DNA of 64,000 bases from Cryptomeria japonica (GCF_030272615.1 NC_081414.1:236344733-236408732), one strand, 5' to 3'. Shown: positions 32,688-45,204, counted from the first letter of the stretch. Notes: generated by a model from the letters alone, not told the origin. Translations and numbers: made by a program.

Positions 32688-35600
32688 TGTACCAATGTTT
32701 GTCTTTATAGTCTCCTCTACCAACATGGATGATTTTTCCTCATATGATGCTGGGAGAATGTCGAGCCTTCCATCTTCGGGTGCCTCAGAGAGGTTTTCGC
32801 CCTCAGATACGTCCTTTCTTTTTACTTTTTTGGAGTCAGATAGCGCCACAGTGTGGTTTTCGCCATAAGACCCTTGTTTTGTCTTTATTTTCACATTTTT
32901 GCGACTGGAAGGTTCAACACCCACACCAAAGTATGCCATGTTGTTGAGCTCTATGGTGTATCCTGCCTTATGGTCCCCAGGGGGAAGATCATCTCAAATG
33001 CCAAGATAGTCGATAATAGCTTCGTCATTTTGAAATGTATCAAATTGTGCTGGTCCTTCATGATCCCAGTCAATGAGTTGGGGGTGAACAAGGGGAAGAT
33101 CTTTAGTGTTTTTGGAATTTGCAGGGCTAATAGTGAAGATGTGGTTATATTCCGGTATGTCAAGGCAATCGTCGAGGTCATCGATGGCACTTTCCTCATC
33201 AGTTTCGATCATGAGCGAATCCAAATTGTCATCACTAGTAGAGCCTTCTGGGACAGGTGTCCTCATCCTATGTGATTTTGACCTAAGACCTTGAAACGAA
33301 GACTGTGCGGGATCCTTATGGTTTGGTTCTTGACCAACTCTGAATTTTTTATAAAATTCCTCCTCCTCTATAGGTTCATCTGGCTCTTTGAATGTCTCAA
33401 TGAGTTCATAGTCACTGGAGGATTTGTCTGAACCCCATTCCCACTCATTAGAATCTGTGGAATAATAATCCTCTTGTTGAACTTCGGCGACTTTGATTTG
33501 TGAGGTTCTTTCTGTTCTTTTATTATGAATCTTGGAATTCAGAAAACCCAGTCCCTTTGAGCGTTCCCTTCTTGTAGTTAGCTCAGGTTGTAAGGGCTCC
33601 ATGACACCTTCTTTGCGTAACCCGAGAGGGCTTTTTCCATCATACCCGAATCTTTGCAGAATTTTGAAGCCTTTGCCATAGTTCTCACAGGGTATAATAA
33701 TTTGATCTTGTGTGTCCTCTTCAATGTCTTTATAGAGCATTTTATATAAATTTTCTTCTTCTAGTTCGCCCCATCTTTGAAAGATGGTAGGATCCCATTT
33801 GAGTATCATGATGGAGATTTGCTTGTTAGGCTGTGGCCTCCCATATTCTTTTGGAGAGCTCATGACTTGTCCTAAAAACATCGTCTGATTCCAAGTGTAT
33901 TCTCCCATGCCTTTGTCTTGAAACTTGCCTCTAAGTTCACCTTGTTTGGATGTCGAGGGTTTTAATGACTCAGGGTCAATGTATGCCGAAGAAGGAGTAG
34001 CCTCACGGTTACTGGGAATGATAGTCTCAGTATGTGATCTCAAGTTATTGCAATATATGAATGGATTTGGATCACCATTTACTGTTACCTCGACTCCATT
34101 ATGAGGAAACTTAATGCATTGATGATATGTTGATGGGACTGCCCTCATTTCATGAATCCAAGGACGTCCTAGCAATATGTTATATGTGAGATCTAGATCT
34201 AGGACTTGACAAACCACATCCTTTGTGACTGGCCCGATTCTTAGTGGTAAGGTAACTGTGCCCTTGGATGAACGCTCTTCATCATCATAAGCCTTGATGG
34301 TGATTTGGTTTGTAGAATTCACAGCTTTGTCAGAATATCCCAATTGTCTGATGGTGCTCAATGTACAAATATTTAGACCTGCTCCTCCATCTATCAGGAC
34401 TTGCTTTATTCGATGTTTATGTATGAAGGCTTCAACATGTAAAGGTGCATTATGAGGCTGACTTATGGAGGTGTCATCGGCTTCTGTGAATGTGAGGGAG
34501 TGTGGAATGGATAGGTATCCCACCATGGCTTGAAACTGGTCCATGTTCAGATCAGTAGGGACAACAGTGTCTCTCAAGATTTTGTCAAGGATGGCTTTAT
34601 GTGCAGGGGATATACGTAAGAGCTCAAGAATGGAGATGAGCGCGGGTGTCTTCCCTAATTGTTCTACAAGGTCGTACTTAGGCTTGATTGATAAAGGATT
34701 GGTATTCTTAGTGGAGGCACCTGGCAACGTGATCTTACCTCGACAGGTTGTAACATGACATTCAGAGGTAGATTCAGACGAAGATCCAACACCCCTTAGG
34801 ACAATCCTAGGTCGCTGAGGAGGATTCTCAGGATTTTTGTTTTTGATAGCAATAGTAGAAATATGATTGTCCATCGAGATGTGACTGATAGTAGAATCAT
34901 AATTGTAAGGTGCTCTAGTGTAATTGGCTTGATCATCTGTGACTTTACCTTTTCCTTTGTCATGTTTTGGGAATGGTTCCTTAAACATCTCATGCTCTTG
35001 ATTAGATGAATGTCCCTCAATCTCGATGTCGCCTCTATCAATGAGATCTTGCACAATGTTTTTCAATCGATGGCAATTACTTGTCTTATGACCCTTGCTC
35101 TTATGAAATTCACAAAACTCATCATCATTCCACCAATTTGGTTTGACCTTTGGTTCATATGGAGGAAAATCTGGAACTGTGATCACTTTGTTTGCTACAA
35201 GCTTTTTGAATACTGATTCAAGTGGTTCTCCCAATGGAGTGTACTTCCTTCGTGGTTTAGAAGTCGTTTGATTGTTCACCTGATTGTTGGTAGAACTTGA
35301 TCCAGAAAAGATGAACTTGGGTCTCACTGTGTTGGCATCAACAACACCATCATTAACTATGTTCTTGTTCTTGTTCCAAAATTTTGGTTTGTCCTTTCCT
35401 TTAAAGTCCTCTTTGTTTTCTTTGAATAGCTTGATAACTCCTTGTTCAATTAAGACTTTTTCTGTTGCTAGGCCCTTTTCAATAACATCCTTGAATGTAG
35501 ACAAACAAGCTTTCTCGAGATCATATCCAATAGCCTTGTTAACATTTTGAGTGAACATTTCTACCATTTGTTTCTGCGGGATTTCGCAAGAGCATCTGCT

Positions 35601-36956
35601 AGCTAGATTTCTCCATCTTTGTAAAAATGTTGCGAAAGATTCTACTTCCTTTTGTTTCGTATTGCACAAGGTAGTAACTGAGACATCCGTTTCTATGTTG
35701 TAAGAGAAATGCTGAATGAATGCCTCTGCTAAGTCACCCCATGACTTAATACCAGGAGGTAATTGAGAAAACCATTCCATAGCTTGATCACCTAAGCTCT
35801 GTGGAAACAACCTCATCAAGTATGTCTCTTCTGCCGCTACCTCAATGCAAGCTGTGAAGAATTGTCTTATATGTGCCTTGGGGTCTCCTCTCCCTCTATA
35901 TTTGTCAAATTTTGGTGTCACAAAGTGTGCAGGAAATGGAGGCATTGGAATGCTCTTATCAAAGGGATAAGGACATATATCTCTCATAGTGTATGTAGGT
36001 TTTGATGTACTCATGTCCTCCATTTTCTTTTGTAGATCTCTAATTTGTTGCTCCAAATTATTCTTGGGAGGAGATTGATTTCTTGTAGCATACCCCATGT
36101 TTGAAACACCCATTTGAGGAGGAGCTTGTTGCATGTATGGATGATACTGATCATAGACATGTCCATATGGAGGTCTATATTGATGCAGCATATATGGAGC
36201 ACTTGGTATAGCTTCATGTCGAGGAACCCCATATCTATTTTGTGCATGTATACCATATTCTATAGGCATGTCATGTTCTATTGTGTTGCCCCCAATTTTG
36301 ACATGAGGTCTCCTTGTGTCAAAATTTTGAGGATGTCCTTGAGTGTCCACTTGTTTTGATTGATCCATACCTTGAGCATGTGATTGAGCATATCTATCCA
36401 CATAAGGCCTCCATGATGGTCTTTGAGTGTAAGTATCATATGTTTGAGCTTGTGTATGTGGGATTGCTGGCTTTTGAAGCAAAACTGATGGTGACTCAGG
36501 CATCATATTATTCGGTCCTCTATTTCCTCCACTATTTGGTCTCCTTTGATCCATGTTGGGTTGAGTTTGTTGGGAGGGTCGACTTTCCATAAGTTGAGAT
36601 AAGTCAAAATCATGCGGTATTTTAGCTCCACTTTGTGCCATCATGTGTAAAAATTACTGTCGATCTCTCCTCATTATCTCTTCAACCAATCTATTGAAAT
36701 GAGGATTCATTATGGATTCTTCTATGTCTGTTGATAGTATTGAAGAGTTGTCAACATTGTCATTGTGTGTAGCATTGTTGTTTATAGTATTTGCACTTTC
36801 CACATTTGGATTGTGTCTATAAACATTCATGTCTGGTAATGTAGTGTGCTCAGGATTGTAGAATAGATCATTGTCATACTCATAAGAACTCATGTTTACA
36901 GATTCTTGAGCTTCTTTAGCTATTCTCCTAGATTTTTGAAGGCGGGTTTCAACCAT
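32685..36956 (-). pseudogene. Tat gag, protease and G-patch region
   Basis: The true start is the ATG at 36956 (MVETRLQKS). A TAA at 36654-36656 splits off the first 100 codons and the frame continues directly after it. In order: a Gln/Pro/Tyr-rich N-terminus; retrotransposon gag (GRGDPKAHIRQFF, near residue 360); a CX2HX4HX4C zinc knuckle (CEFHKSKGHKTSNC, near residue 615); retropepsin near residue 850 with VLIDGGAGLN, where DGG replaces D[ST]G; and a G-patch-like segment near residues 1090-1125 (GYDGKSPLGLRKEGVMEPL, then KGLGF). TGA 32994-32996 interrupts the linker to RT. Particle formation, RNA binding and processing are the expected roles. Confidence 0.88.
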
Positions 36957-37451
36957 GAACTAGGTGTTTGACCAATATGTGAGAGACTAGATGAAAAATA
37001 TGAAAAGAGTATGGAAGACCAAGAGTTGTATGGAGTGTAAATGAATCTTGAGGTGTACTTGCAATGTCCAAAGTGTAAGACCAAGTATGTAAGTAGTAGA
37101 GTAGGTGTGACTTCCAAAGAGAGGATAGTTTCTCTTGATGAGGTAAGTTGACCTTGACTCTAAGTAAGACCAAATGAGACCCAAAGGTAAGAAACCTTGA
37201 TGAGGGACCACTTAGCAAAGTGTAGTTGTATGTAGTGTGTTGAAAGAGTATAGTGAGGACAAGCAAGTGACCTTTTTGACTCAAGTTTAGACAAGTATGA
37301 ATGTAAAGTGAAATGTGAAGCAATGATGGACTGTGTGAAACCTCAGAACAGGCTGAATGCTAGATGAAACCTGAAGAGACAACCTAGGAAGCTCAAGTAT
37401 GCCGAAACTGATTTTCTCTGTTTGCTGGACTGTTAAAGTTTTCAATTCCTG

Positions 37452-37601
37452 ACACAGACGCCTCTGTATACTTCACAGATGCGATTCCTAGACACAGACG
37501 CTTCTCTATTTTACACAGACACTGTTAAAAACACAGACGCTATTCTGCCCTTCATAGACGCGATTATATGACGCAGACGCGGTTAAAACAGACATAGACG
37601 C
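37452..37601 (-). repeat. GCGTCTGTGT array in leader, about 8 copies
   Basis: On the plus strand it reads acacagacgc with variants tcacagatgc, tcatagacgc and acgcagacgc. Spacing is irregular, 15-25 bp. In element-sense RNA the word is GCGUCUGUGU. Confidence 0.8.
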
Positions 37602-38810
37602 ATTTCTGTAACCTTAATGCAATTTTTCCAATATGTGAAGTTGTTTTGTTGTGACGAAATCCGACTGTTTGACTATTTTTCGTGACAAGAGGACACAATA
37701 TTGATGACTCAATGTTTGCAAACTGTTTAGACTCCAAAAGTGTGTTGTTTGATGTAAAAAGTTTTGCATACACTTGAAGACACAAAAGACACAATGTTTG
37801 TTGTTTTGGTCTTGAATGTTTGAGTGTTTAGCATAAGACAAGCACAAATCTTAGGGCTGGCCAAGACAATAGTTGTTGATCCCACATAGGGTTTTACCCC
37901 CGAGGCTACGCTATTCAGAGTGGATACTTAGATGCTTGACCTCACTGGCTCCACCCTCGGCACTCACTTCTCGGGTCAGCCAAGCATCAGTCCCCATGAA
38001 AACTCCCCATGGCGAACTTTGTATCTCTACTAAGAACCGTATGTGTGTGGTCTGCTACCAGAGGTCCGACCTCCTGCCTCAACAACTAGAAGGATTTGGG
38101 CTTCTAAAACAAAAAGGTGCTAGTAAGGGCATCCGCTCATGTGGCCATACATGCGGCACTTTCAGCTTTGTAAATACAGAAGGCTCCCAGCCGGTAGGGG
38201 TTACGCCCTACAAATGATCAAATAAATTTGATCAAACGGGTTTATGGGGAGACATAGTGTCGGTATGAACTAATCAGCACACGTTATTCATAGTTTTCAC
38301 CATGAATACATTTGATTATAGTGGTTCGGAAGAGGTGGGTTTTCCTCGCTACCACTTGGGTCGTTCTCTTCTCACTAGTAGTCCTAATGACCACACGGGA
38401 AGACAGGCCCTCTAAAGATTAAACAAAAAGAGCCTATTGCTCAAGACACAAAAGACAATGATTCAATTTTAGTGCACCAATGGAAGTGTTTGCTAATCTA
38501 TGAAAACAAGGCACACAACAAAATTACAAAACCCTAGCCAAGGCCCTGCAACAAAATTGTTAGTAGTTTGGGTTGTTTCAAATGATAACCCCTTCCTGCA
38601 AGCACACAAGTTAGGTAAATTTTAGAAAACCCAAAAGACTTTGTGAAAAGGGGCCTTCAACAAAAACGTTTTTTGCCTCCAAAGCAAGCTGCGCAAACTT
38701 AGTTAACTAGATCTGCAAGGGTTAGCCGAAAATAAACCAGATCTGAAACCCTAAGTATGACATCCGAAAACCCGAATCAAAGAAAATTGAAAAATTTGCA
38801 AAACAGAAAG

Positions 38811-39064
38811 CATAGACGCAGTTATACTAGACACAGATGCGTCTTTATTACACAGGCACGGTTCTGTGATGCACAGATGCGCTCAGATACCGCAGACGCT
38901 TTTCCCGAACACAGACGCGATAAGATCAAGCACAGACACAGTTTTAATTCACAGATGCGGTTCCAGAAACCTGCAAAATAAATTCTGACAAAAGCACATA
39001 CGCGATTCACGATATTGCAGACGCTTCTGAAACACAAAAATGCGATCCGAACGCTCGCAGACGC
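38811..39064 (-). repeat. GCGTCTGTGT array next to the PBS, about 12 copies
   Basis: Variants of acacagacgc on the plus strand at 38811-39064, ending about 100 bp from the PBS. Same word and similar irregular spacing as 37452-37601, and the complement of the 25071-25336 array. Confidence 0.8.
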
Positions 39065-39156
39065 GGAAAAACCTAAAATGTCGTCGAAAATTGTACGATT
39101 TGCAACTTCAAAAATGCAAAATCTGCAACAAAAATATTAAATGCAAAGGGACAAGT

Positions 39157-39174
39157 GTCCCACCGGGCATGCCA
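39157..39174 (-). promoter_or_regulatory. Primer binding site of the Tat element
   Basis: In element sense, TGGCATGCCCGGTGGGAC begins three bases after the LTR-terminal CA. The TGG start and position fit a PBS. I cannot assign the tRNA with certainty. Confidence 0.65.
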
Positions 39175-39177
39175 AAA

Positions 39178-39955
39178 TGTTTATGGTGAAAATGGATAAC
39201 AATAATAACAATATTGAAAGGCTAAATGAATCCAACCACTAAACCCTAGCCTAACAATCAACAAAGATCCACCATAACATATGAAGATTACCTAAGACAA
39301 TGCAAATCAAATGAAATCACAAAGATTATACCATCACATGTCCAATAGGGTTTGGATCTCCATTCTTCCTATCTCCATTGATTTTGCTTGATATATTTGC
39401 TCTTAGATTTTTATATGCACAAGAGCTCAACAAAGAACGGAATGTGGTTGCAAGTAGGATCGTAGTGTAGCCAAGTACTCCAAAATCAGTCATTAGTCAT
39501 TAGGGTTAGACAATGAAGGAAGCATCTCCTTCAATAGAAGACACAATATGAAATGGAGGGATAAGATTGAGAGGTGTAAAAAGAGAGGTCGGCTAGGATT
39601 AGAGGGTAGGTAGAAGAAATACCAAAATAATGAAAGAGGTAGGTAGTGTAGGAATTAAGAGATGAATGACATGTGTCATGGGTAGAAAAAGCTAATGAAT
39701 TAATTAAATAAATAAAGATTTATTTAATTAATAGAAGAAGTAGGATAATTAAATAAATAAAATATTTATTTAATTTAGGAAAGGGATAATTTAAATAAAT
39801 AAATGTATTTATTTAAATGAGAAATTAGGCTAGCAGAAGATAAATGAATTAATTAAATAAATAAAGATTTATTTAATTAATAGAAGAATTAGGCTTAGAT
39901 AATTAAATAAATAAAATATTTATTTAATTAGACATGACAATTTTAGGTGTCTACA
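39178..39955 (-). repeat. Tat 5' LTR (778 bp)
   Basis: Matches 23764-24541 over its full length. Of about seven differences, four are C/T. One of the others changes the TATA candidate: in sense this copy reads tctattgaagg where the 3' LTR reads tctatttaagg (39529-39540). Confidence 0.95.
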
Positions 39956-40153
39956 GTTCTTGCAAAATCAAAATCGATTCTCACTCATTTTTCAAAGAAC
40001 AAGGGGGATTCCAAATTTGTTGATCCCTTAGAAAGTTTGTTCCATCCATATTTAAATATTACAAAATATAATTCTTCTTGAATTCTTGAAACAGAAACAA
40101 TTCATTTAACTTCTTGAATCATTTTCCCTTTCCACCTAATCTTTGCAATAAAT

Positions 40154-41333
40154 TGTATCATCCTAAATTGTACTTGCTTACAATTTTGCCCTCACTTGGA
40201 CCTCATTTTGGTGATTTGACTTTCAAGGCCTGACTAAAGTGTTGATTCTACTCATACAACCGATCAAACATGCTTTTTCATTATATCCATAGTTTTCCCC
40301 CAAACCTAGAGCCTTGATATTTAGCACCATGGCATTGGGCGCCCTGTTCCTAAATCAAGACCATGACGCCCAGTGTCATGGTCCTCTCAAAAAGAGCCCA
40401 TTTTGGGGCCGCATAATAGTTGTGCAATTTTAGTGGGAACCTAGATCCCATGTCAGCTTGTGTCAAAAATTCAATTTATTTTTTGACTAGCAAGTATAAA
40501 AGGAGGTCTACCCCTCTCACTTTAAACCTAAGTAACCCTAATCAATTCAAGAAGACAAAATTGAGATCCCAAATTCAGGTGAGTAAGCAATCAATCTTTT
40601 ATCAACTATTGGAACATAAGTGTAGTCATATTTCAAGGATTGAAGATGACATCCATGATCTATGTTTTATGAAGACAACATATATGAAACCCTATTTCCT
40701 TTGTGAAGGTCAAACAAAACTTCAATAAGGTATATCATTAGTGTTTCGAGCATTTTCAACCTTTCTCTCAAGAGGAAAGTATTTTACTATAGTAGTTCAT
40801 TTACATTTATCAATTCAATTTGATGGTTAATTCCAAAACCAAGGTTTGACCTAAGGGAAACCCCAATTCCCAACATATTTTTCTTTTTTTTTGGTGCAGG
40901 AATACGTATAGAGTTGTGTTTTGGAGGATCAACAAAGTTCATAAAGATGAACATGTTCAACTTTTGAAGCAGGAAATTTCAGAGAAGCATGGTGAATTGA
41001 AACTACTTGGTCCCAAAAAATCAGCCCGAACTTATAAGAGCAAATTTCAAACAACTTATTTTGCCCAAATCTAGGTCAATGGCTCCATGCGACATCTATG
41101 GCTTACTATTTTTGTTAGAATACTTCAATTATCACCTATTTCAAACAATCAAATCAATTCAATATTGGAAGGAGAAAAACCGTACCCAAGGAGGCTGAAA
41201 TCTTATCAGAATCTTAGTCTTTTAAGGCTAGATCTATTAGATTATCTCTCCTCCCAAATGTAATGGTTAATTAGGTTATTTAGTGGTTTTATTATCTTAA
41301 TTTAACCCTAACCTTAATTTTCTCACCATCACA
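40154..41333 (+). repeat. Left LTR of the old gypsy element
   Basis: Begins TGTATCATCCTAAATTGTAC and ends catcaca. It is followed by tttTGGTGAACCCAAC, a probable PBS. Aligned by eye with 53145-54302. Shared blocks include tcacttggacctca, cttttagaggac-type words, aggaggtctacccctctca and ttattatcttaatttaaccct. Confidence 0.8.
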
Positions 41334-41355
41334 TTTTGGTGAACCCAACTTCTTG
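41334..41355 (+). promoter_or_regulatory. Probable primer binding site of the old gypsy element
   Basis: TGGTGAACCCAAC begins three bases after the LTR-terminal CA. The tRNA is not identified. Confidence 0.45.
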
Positions 41356-41739
41356 AACCTTGATTTATGATTTGTGATCTCAAATTTGATTTGTTTATGC
41401 ATCATAAAATTCAAATTTGCACTCATATATCTCATTTTCATTTGAATTACATAAATTTAGAGGTTAAATTCACAAATTCCCTAATTATAATTCTAAAATT
41501 AACTTGTGGGTTGTATAATTTTTCAAGTTAATTTTTGGATCTAATCTTTATGACATGTAATGCTATGATTTAGAGGCATCTATTGTTCAAATTCAAGATT
41601 CATATTGCTTAATTAATTGGTTAATCAATCATTGTTACAACAAATTGCATTGCTTAATTATAATTTTCAAATATGACATTCAAATTTACCTCCTTTGTGC
41701 ATGAGTTTTGTTACCATTAGTCTTACATAAAATATTCTT

Positions 41740-42414
41740 GTGAGGAGAAGTTCTAGAATTAACAATTCACAAGGTTTAACTACTAAATATATGGATCCTA
41801 ATTTGGAAAACTTATTTCATGAGAATGTTGGTGCTTCCTCCAACCCAACAAATGACATTATTTATCCCCATTCTCCTCATAATTCTCACGACGTGGATGA
41901 ATCACTAACTAGGATTACCATTGACCAATTAGAGAAGATCAAGACAAAGAATTTGAAAATCTTCAAAAATGGATGAGACAACAATCCCGAAAAGTGAGGC
42001 AATCCCATTGATTGAAGGATTAAAAAGAATGGTGCAAAGTGATAAAATTGGTATTGATTTGTTGTATGGCCTTGCTCATATTGTTCACACTAATATCATG
42101 CCAATCAAAATTTGTGTCAAAACCCTTGGTTACTCTCAACCCACTAGTCAAGTCAATCATTCTATTCCTACACTACATCCTTGCCTAGTGTGCCTACATT
42201 TACATCTTCCATCATAGCTACTTCCAGACAAAATGTTAATCCTACACATGTTATTCATGGGGAAATTACTATTAATCAAAATTCTTAAATCCCTCCTTCA
42301 GTGAGTCTTCCATTTGTATCCCAATCATCTCCACCTCCTTATTCTCAACCTCCACCCACATACAATAATATTACTCCTCTATCACAATCCAATATGTCCA
42401 ATTTCAATCCTTCT
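41740..42414 (+). pseudogene. Gypsy gag N-terminal region (decayed, split)
   Basis: Frame 41740-41976 (MRRSSRINNS) continues after a frameshift as 41969-42217, then as Pro/Ser/Gln-rich sequence up to 42414, where the nested element interrupts it. The sequence resumes at 49718. This is the poorly conserved N-terminal arm of a gypsy gag. Confidence 0.55.
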
Positions 42415-43558
42415 TGTTGGCAAGAGACACTGTTTTGGTGAAGACTAATGCATGGAAGATGCTTAGGGGTTGTTATTGATGCAACTCAATCTAGAAATTA
42501 CATTTGGTGTACATAGATTTGGTTTACCGGAAGTCGTGTTGTTCATGAGGCATAAGTCTGGAAGGTGCAACACAATAACCAGGGGAATGTACATATCTTG
42601 GTTTTGATTGGATAATTTTAGTTTTGGTGATTAAGGCAGATGATTTGAGCTTCAAGGCAAATTATTCCATGATCCCGATATCCAGTGTTGATTTATGAGC
42701 AAGATTGAAGGTCCAGTATCCGGTAATTCAGTTAGAGCAAAGCTAATTTGGTGTAATGTGTGTTGTGAAATCTTAGGATTGATTTTAGTGATTAATTTCA
42801 TGTTTGAGGTGATTTAGTCGTATTATGGGAATCTTATTACCCTCTTGTTTTGGTTCGCATATGGATTTGTGGATGGATTGAACCGACTTGGTAATACACG
42901 TTTCATGTTGCGTGTTATGCATTTTTGGAAACCGACATGGTAAATGATTCTTTTTGTTGGTGCGGATATATAAGATCGATATGGATGAGCATTTTGATAT
43001 GTGTTATGAGAAAAAAAAAAAAAGGAAGTCTTTATGAGCGAATGTGCGAAGTTTGGGGAATGTGATTGAAGGTTTGATGCTCTTGTGTGTGACAAAGTAG
43101 TAAAATAGAGCAGAAAGATAGATCAGTTGCAGAAGATAATCTGAGCCTAACCAAAACTATTTTTTGGCATATATAGATGCTATACTTCAGTTCATTCATT
43201 ATTGTAATCAACTGTAATAGCCTGTAAGGTAGTGAGCCTTCCTCCGGGTTGTAGCCCTTTTGTATTTGAGCAATGAGCTCTAGGTAGTGTGCCTGAATGC
43301 AAGTACATTCCCCTTATGTAATATTATCATACTTCTGGCCATAGTATAATAATATTGTGGGTTTAAATCCCACCATGATTTTTCCCTTTCCAGGTTTCTA
43401 CGTAAAAATCTATGTGTTATGGTTGTGTGGTTAATTGCTTTATATTTCTTCATTTCACTTTCATTCTTATGCATTTGGTGGTTTAAGAATCAGGTTAATA
43501 AGTTTGCAAATTATAAAACACCGATTCACCCCCCTCTTAGTGTTCATTGATTTCAACA
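42415..43558 (+). repeat. SIRE-like 5' LTR
   Basis: Aligned with 48594-49717. Shared blocks include ggtttaccggaagtc, gatcccgatatc, gattcaccc.cctcttagtg and the terminal caaca. Confidence 0.92.
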
Positions 43559-43560
43559 AT

Positions 43561-43572
43561 TGGTATCAGAGC
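43561..43572 (+). promoter_or_regulatory. Primer binding site, initiator-Met type
   Basis: TGGTATCAGAGC two bases after the LTR-terminal CA, the usual arrangement in SIRE/Maximus elements. Confidence 0.92.
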
Positions 43573-43626
43573 TTAGTTCCTCAAAAGAAGCCTAACAGCT
43601 TGAGGAAGATTCAAAAGATTGAATCA

Positions 43627-44799
43627 ATGGACTCCAATTTGTAGAAGCAGCTTACTGTGGCACTTAAAGACCTTGATGCAGCTATGAAAGAAAAAAGTAG
43701 CATGAGGAGAAGTTTGGAAGCAGCTGAAACTTTCATTGAAACTCTAAAAGATCAAGTGAGTACATCCAAAGAGAAGCGAAAGGAATTTATGGATAAATTG
43801 AAGGAGAAAGAAGAACAAAGCATTGACAATCAAGCCCTACAAGATAAGATAGATGAATGTGAGAAGCTTGCTAGAGATAACACAACCCTAAAGAATGAGA
43901 TGCAATCTATTGTGATAAAGTTAACAAAGAAGATTGAAGACCGAAAGAAGACCGAAGAAAATCTAACTCAGTTATTGAAGGAAAAATCTAATGAATGTTG
44001 CAGATTGAACTATGAGAATGATCGGTTGAAGCTTGTATTGGTGCAATGCAAGAATGATGGACAAGAACTTGAAGGGAAAATCATAATTTTGAGAGATGAA
44101 CTTTCTACTGCTAATGAGTACAAAGAAAAATTCAAAGCTAGTTCAGCCTAGTTAGATGAGATGTTGGAAAGTTAGAGACATGGGAAATACATGCGAGGAC
44201 TTGGATTTGAGAAAGGAGAATCCTCCAGTTCCGGATAAAGAAATCATCAAAAAAGAAAGAAACCTCTGGTAAGACAACCTAATGCCTATAAATTCAATGG
44301 TAAATTTGTTTGTGGAAAATTCAGTCATATGGTCAGTCAATGCAAAAGTAAGATAAATAATGGGATGAAGATTAACATGATGAATAATGGTCCCACCTTT
44401 ACTAGTCAATGTTTCATATGCAACAACTTTAGTCATGAGTCAAATATGTGCAAAAGAGTGATGAATGATTTCCAGAGTAAGAGATACTATCCTTGTGGAA
44501 TGTTTGGGCACATTTCTAACCAATGCAGGATGGGACCAAATCATATGAAATTCAGGCCAGTGCAGAGAAATGTTGTTTGTCATGCATGCAACAAAACTGG
44601 TCACATTGCAAAATATTACAAAAGCAAGAATGTAAGCAAGAATGCTCTGATAGACAAGAACATATCAAATGAGAAAGGTAAAGCGAAAGTTCAAGAGATC
44701 AGAGATTAGCATAAGAATATGTGGGTTAAGAAGGAAGATTCAAATGTTCAAAATGGCTCCACACCTGATTCTGGTGTTGGAACCTCATCCAGTAACTAA
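43627..44799 (+). pseudogene. SIRE-like gag with coiled coil and zinc knuckles
   Basis: 391 codons in one frame from the ATG at 43627 to the TAA at 44797. Internal stops lie at 43642, 44149, 44173 and 44707 (TAG) and 44236 (TAA), with no frameshift. Residues ~10-175 are a charged coiled coil (KEKRKEFMDKLKEKEEQ). The C-terminal half has a cluster of CCHC-type knuckles: CGKFSHMVSQC (short), CFICNNFSHESNMC, CGMFGHISNQC, and CHACNKTGHIAKYY, which has lost its last Cys. Nucleic-acid binding and particle assembly are the expected roles. Confidence 0.82.
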
Positions 44800-45204
44800 G
44801 GCATTTGACCTTAGGAGGAAGATTTTCATGTAGATCTTTAAAACCTCCTTTCAGAGATCTATAACCGGTCGAGGATGGTTGCAGATGATGGAGATTAGTG
44901 GTGCAATTGATATCCGAAAGATTACATGCCTATCTGATTATCCGGTGATGAATTTTTGAAGATGTAAGGTATCCAGAAGCTTTTAGGGTTGTGCATTTAT
45001 TAAAACTTAAAGTTAGGTTTCTAATGGATAAAAAGGCATTTCAATCATTCAATTCATATTACAAAAAGAGCAGCAGAGCAGGGCGAACAAGATTGAGCAG
45101 TGATAACAGAGCTTAAAGCGATCAATCAAAGATTCCTAGCATCCAGTTGAATTTGAGAAGGTATCTATCCATGCTCGAACTATTTTTCATACCCTAGTTT
45201 TGAA
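44800..45204. other. Spacer between gag and ORF2
   Basis: No coding signal. In an autonomous Copia element protease, integrase, RT and RNaseH would begin about here. They are absent and ORF2 starts 405 bp downstream of gag. Confidence 0.6.

Larger units (their letters stand above)
36957..39156 (-). other. Tat 5' leader (2.2 kb)
   Basis: Untranslated leader between PBS and gag start. It contains two arrays of the acacagacgc word (sense GCGTCTGTGT) and a palindrome gatcaaataaatttgatc at about 38217-38234. A plus-strand open frame at 37873-38217 is on the wrong strand and has no domain. The long leader is typical for Tat elements. Confidence 0.6.
23759..39960 (-). mobile_element. Complete Tat-type Ty3/gypsy LTR retrotransposon
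   Basis: The element body is 23764-39955 (16192 bp) with target duplications GTTCT at 23759-23763 and 39956-39960. Both LTRs are 778 bp and differ at about seven positions by my count. The sense strand is minus: 5' LTR at right, PBS, 2.2-kb leader, gag-pol, then a 4.9-kb 3' region containing an oppositely oriented ORF, PPT, and 3' LTR at left. Two RNaseH domains, the second of archaeal type, and the extra antisense ORF before the 3' LTR are established hallmarks of the Tat lineage (Ogre, Grande and relatives). Gag-pol has six stops, so this copy is not autonomous now although the insertion is recent. Confidence 0.95.

Noticed and set aside
34381-34420. DGG instead of D[ST]G in the Tat protease as a dead site
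   Set aside because: Tat-lineage proteases commonly deviate at this position, so this alone is not evidence of inactivation.
29433-36956. Programmed stop-codon readthrough or a reassigned code in gag-pol
   Set aside because: Six stops of all three kinds, some inside enzymatic domains, are better explained by mutation. A single readthrough stop before RT could be real but cannot be singled out.
37873-38217. 114-codon ORF in the Tat leader
   Set aside because: Lies on the strand opposite to gag-pol, within untranslated leader, with no domain. Probably structured leader sequence.
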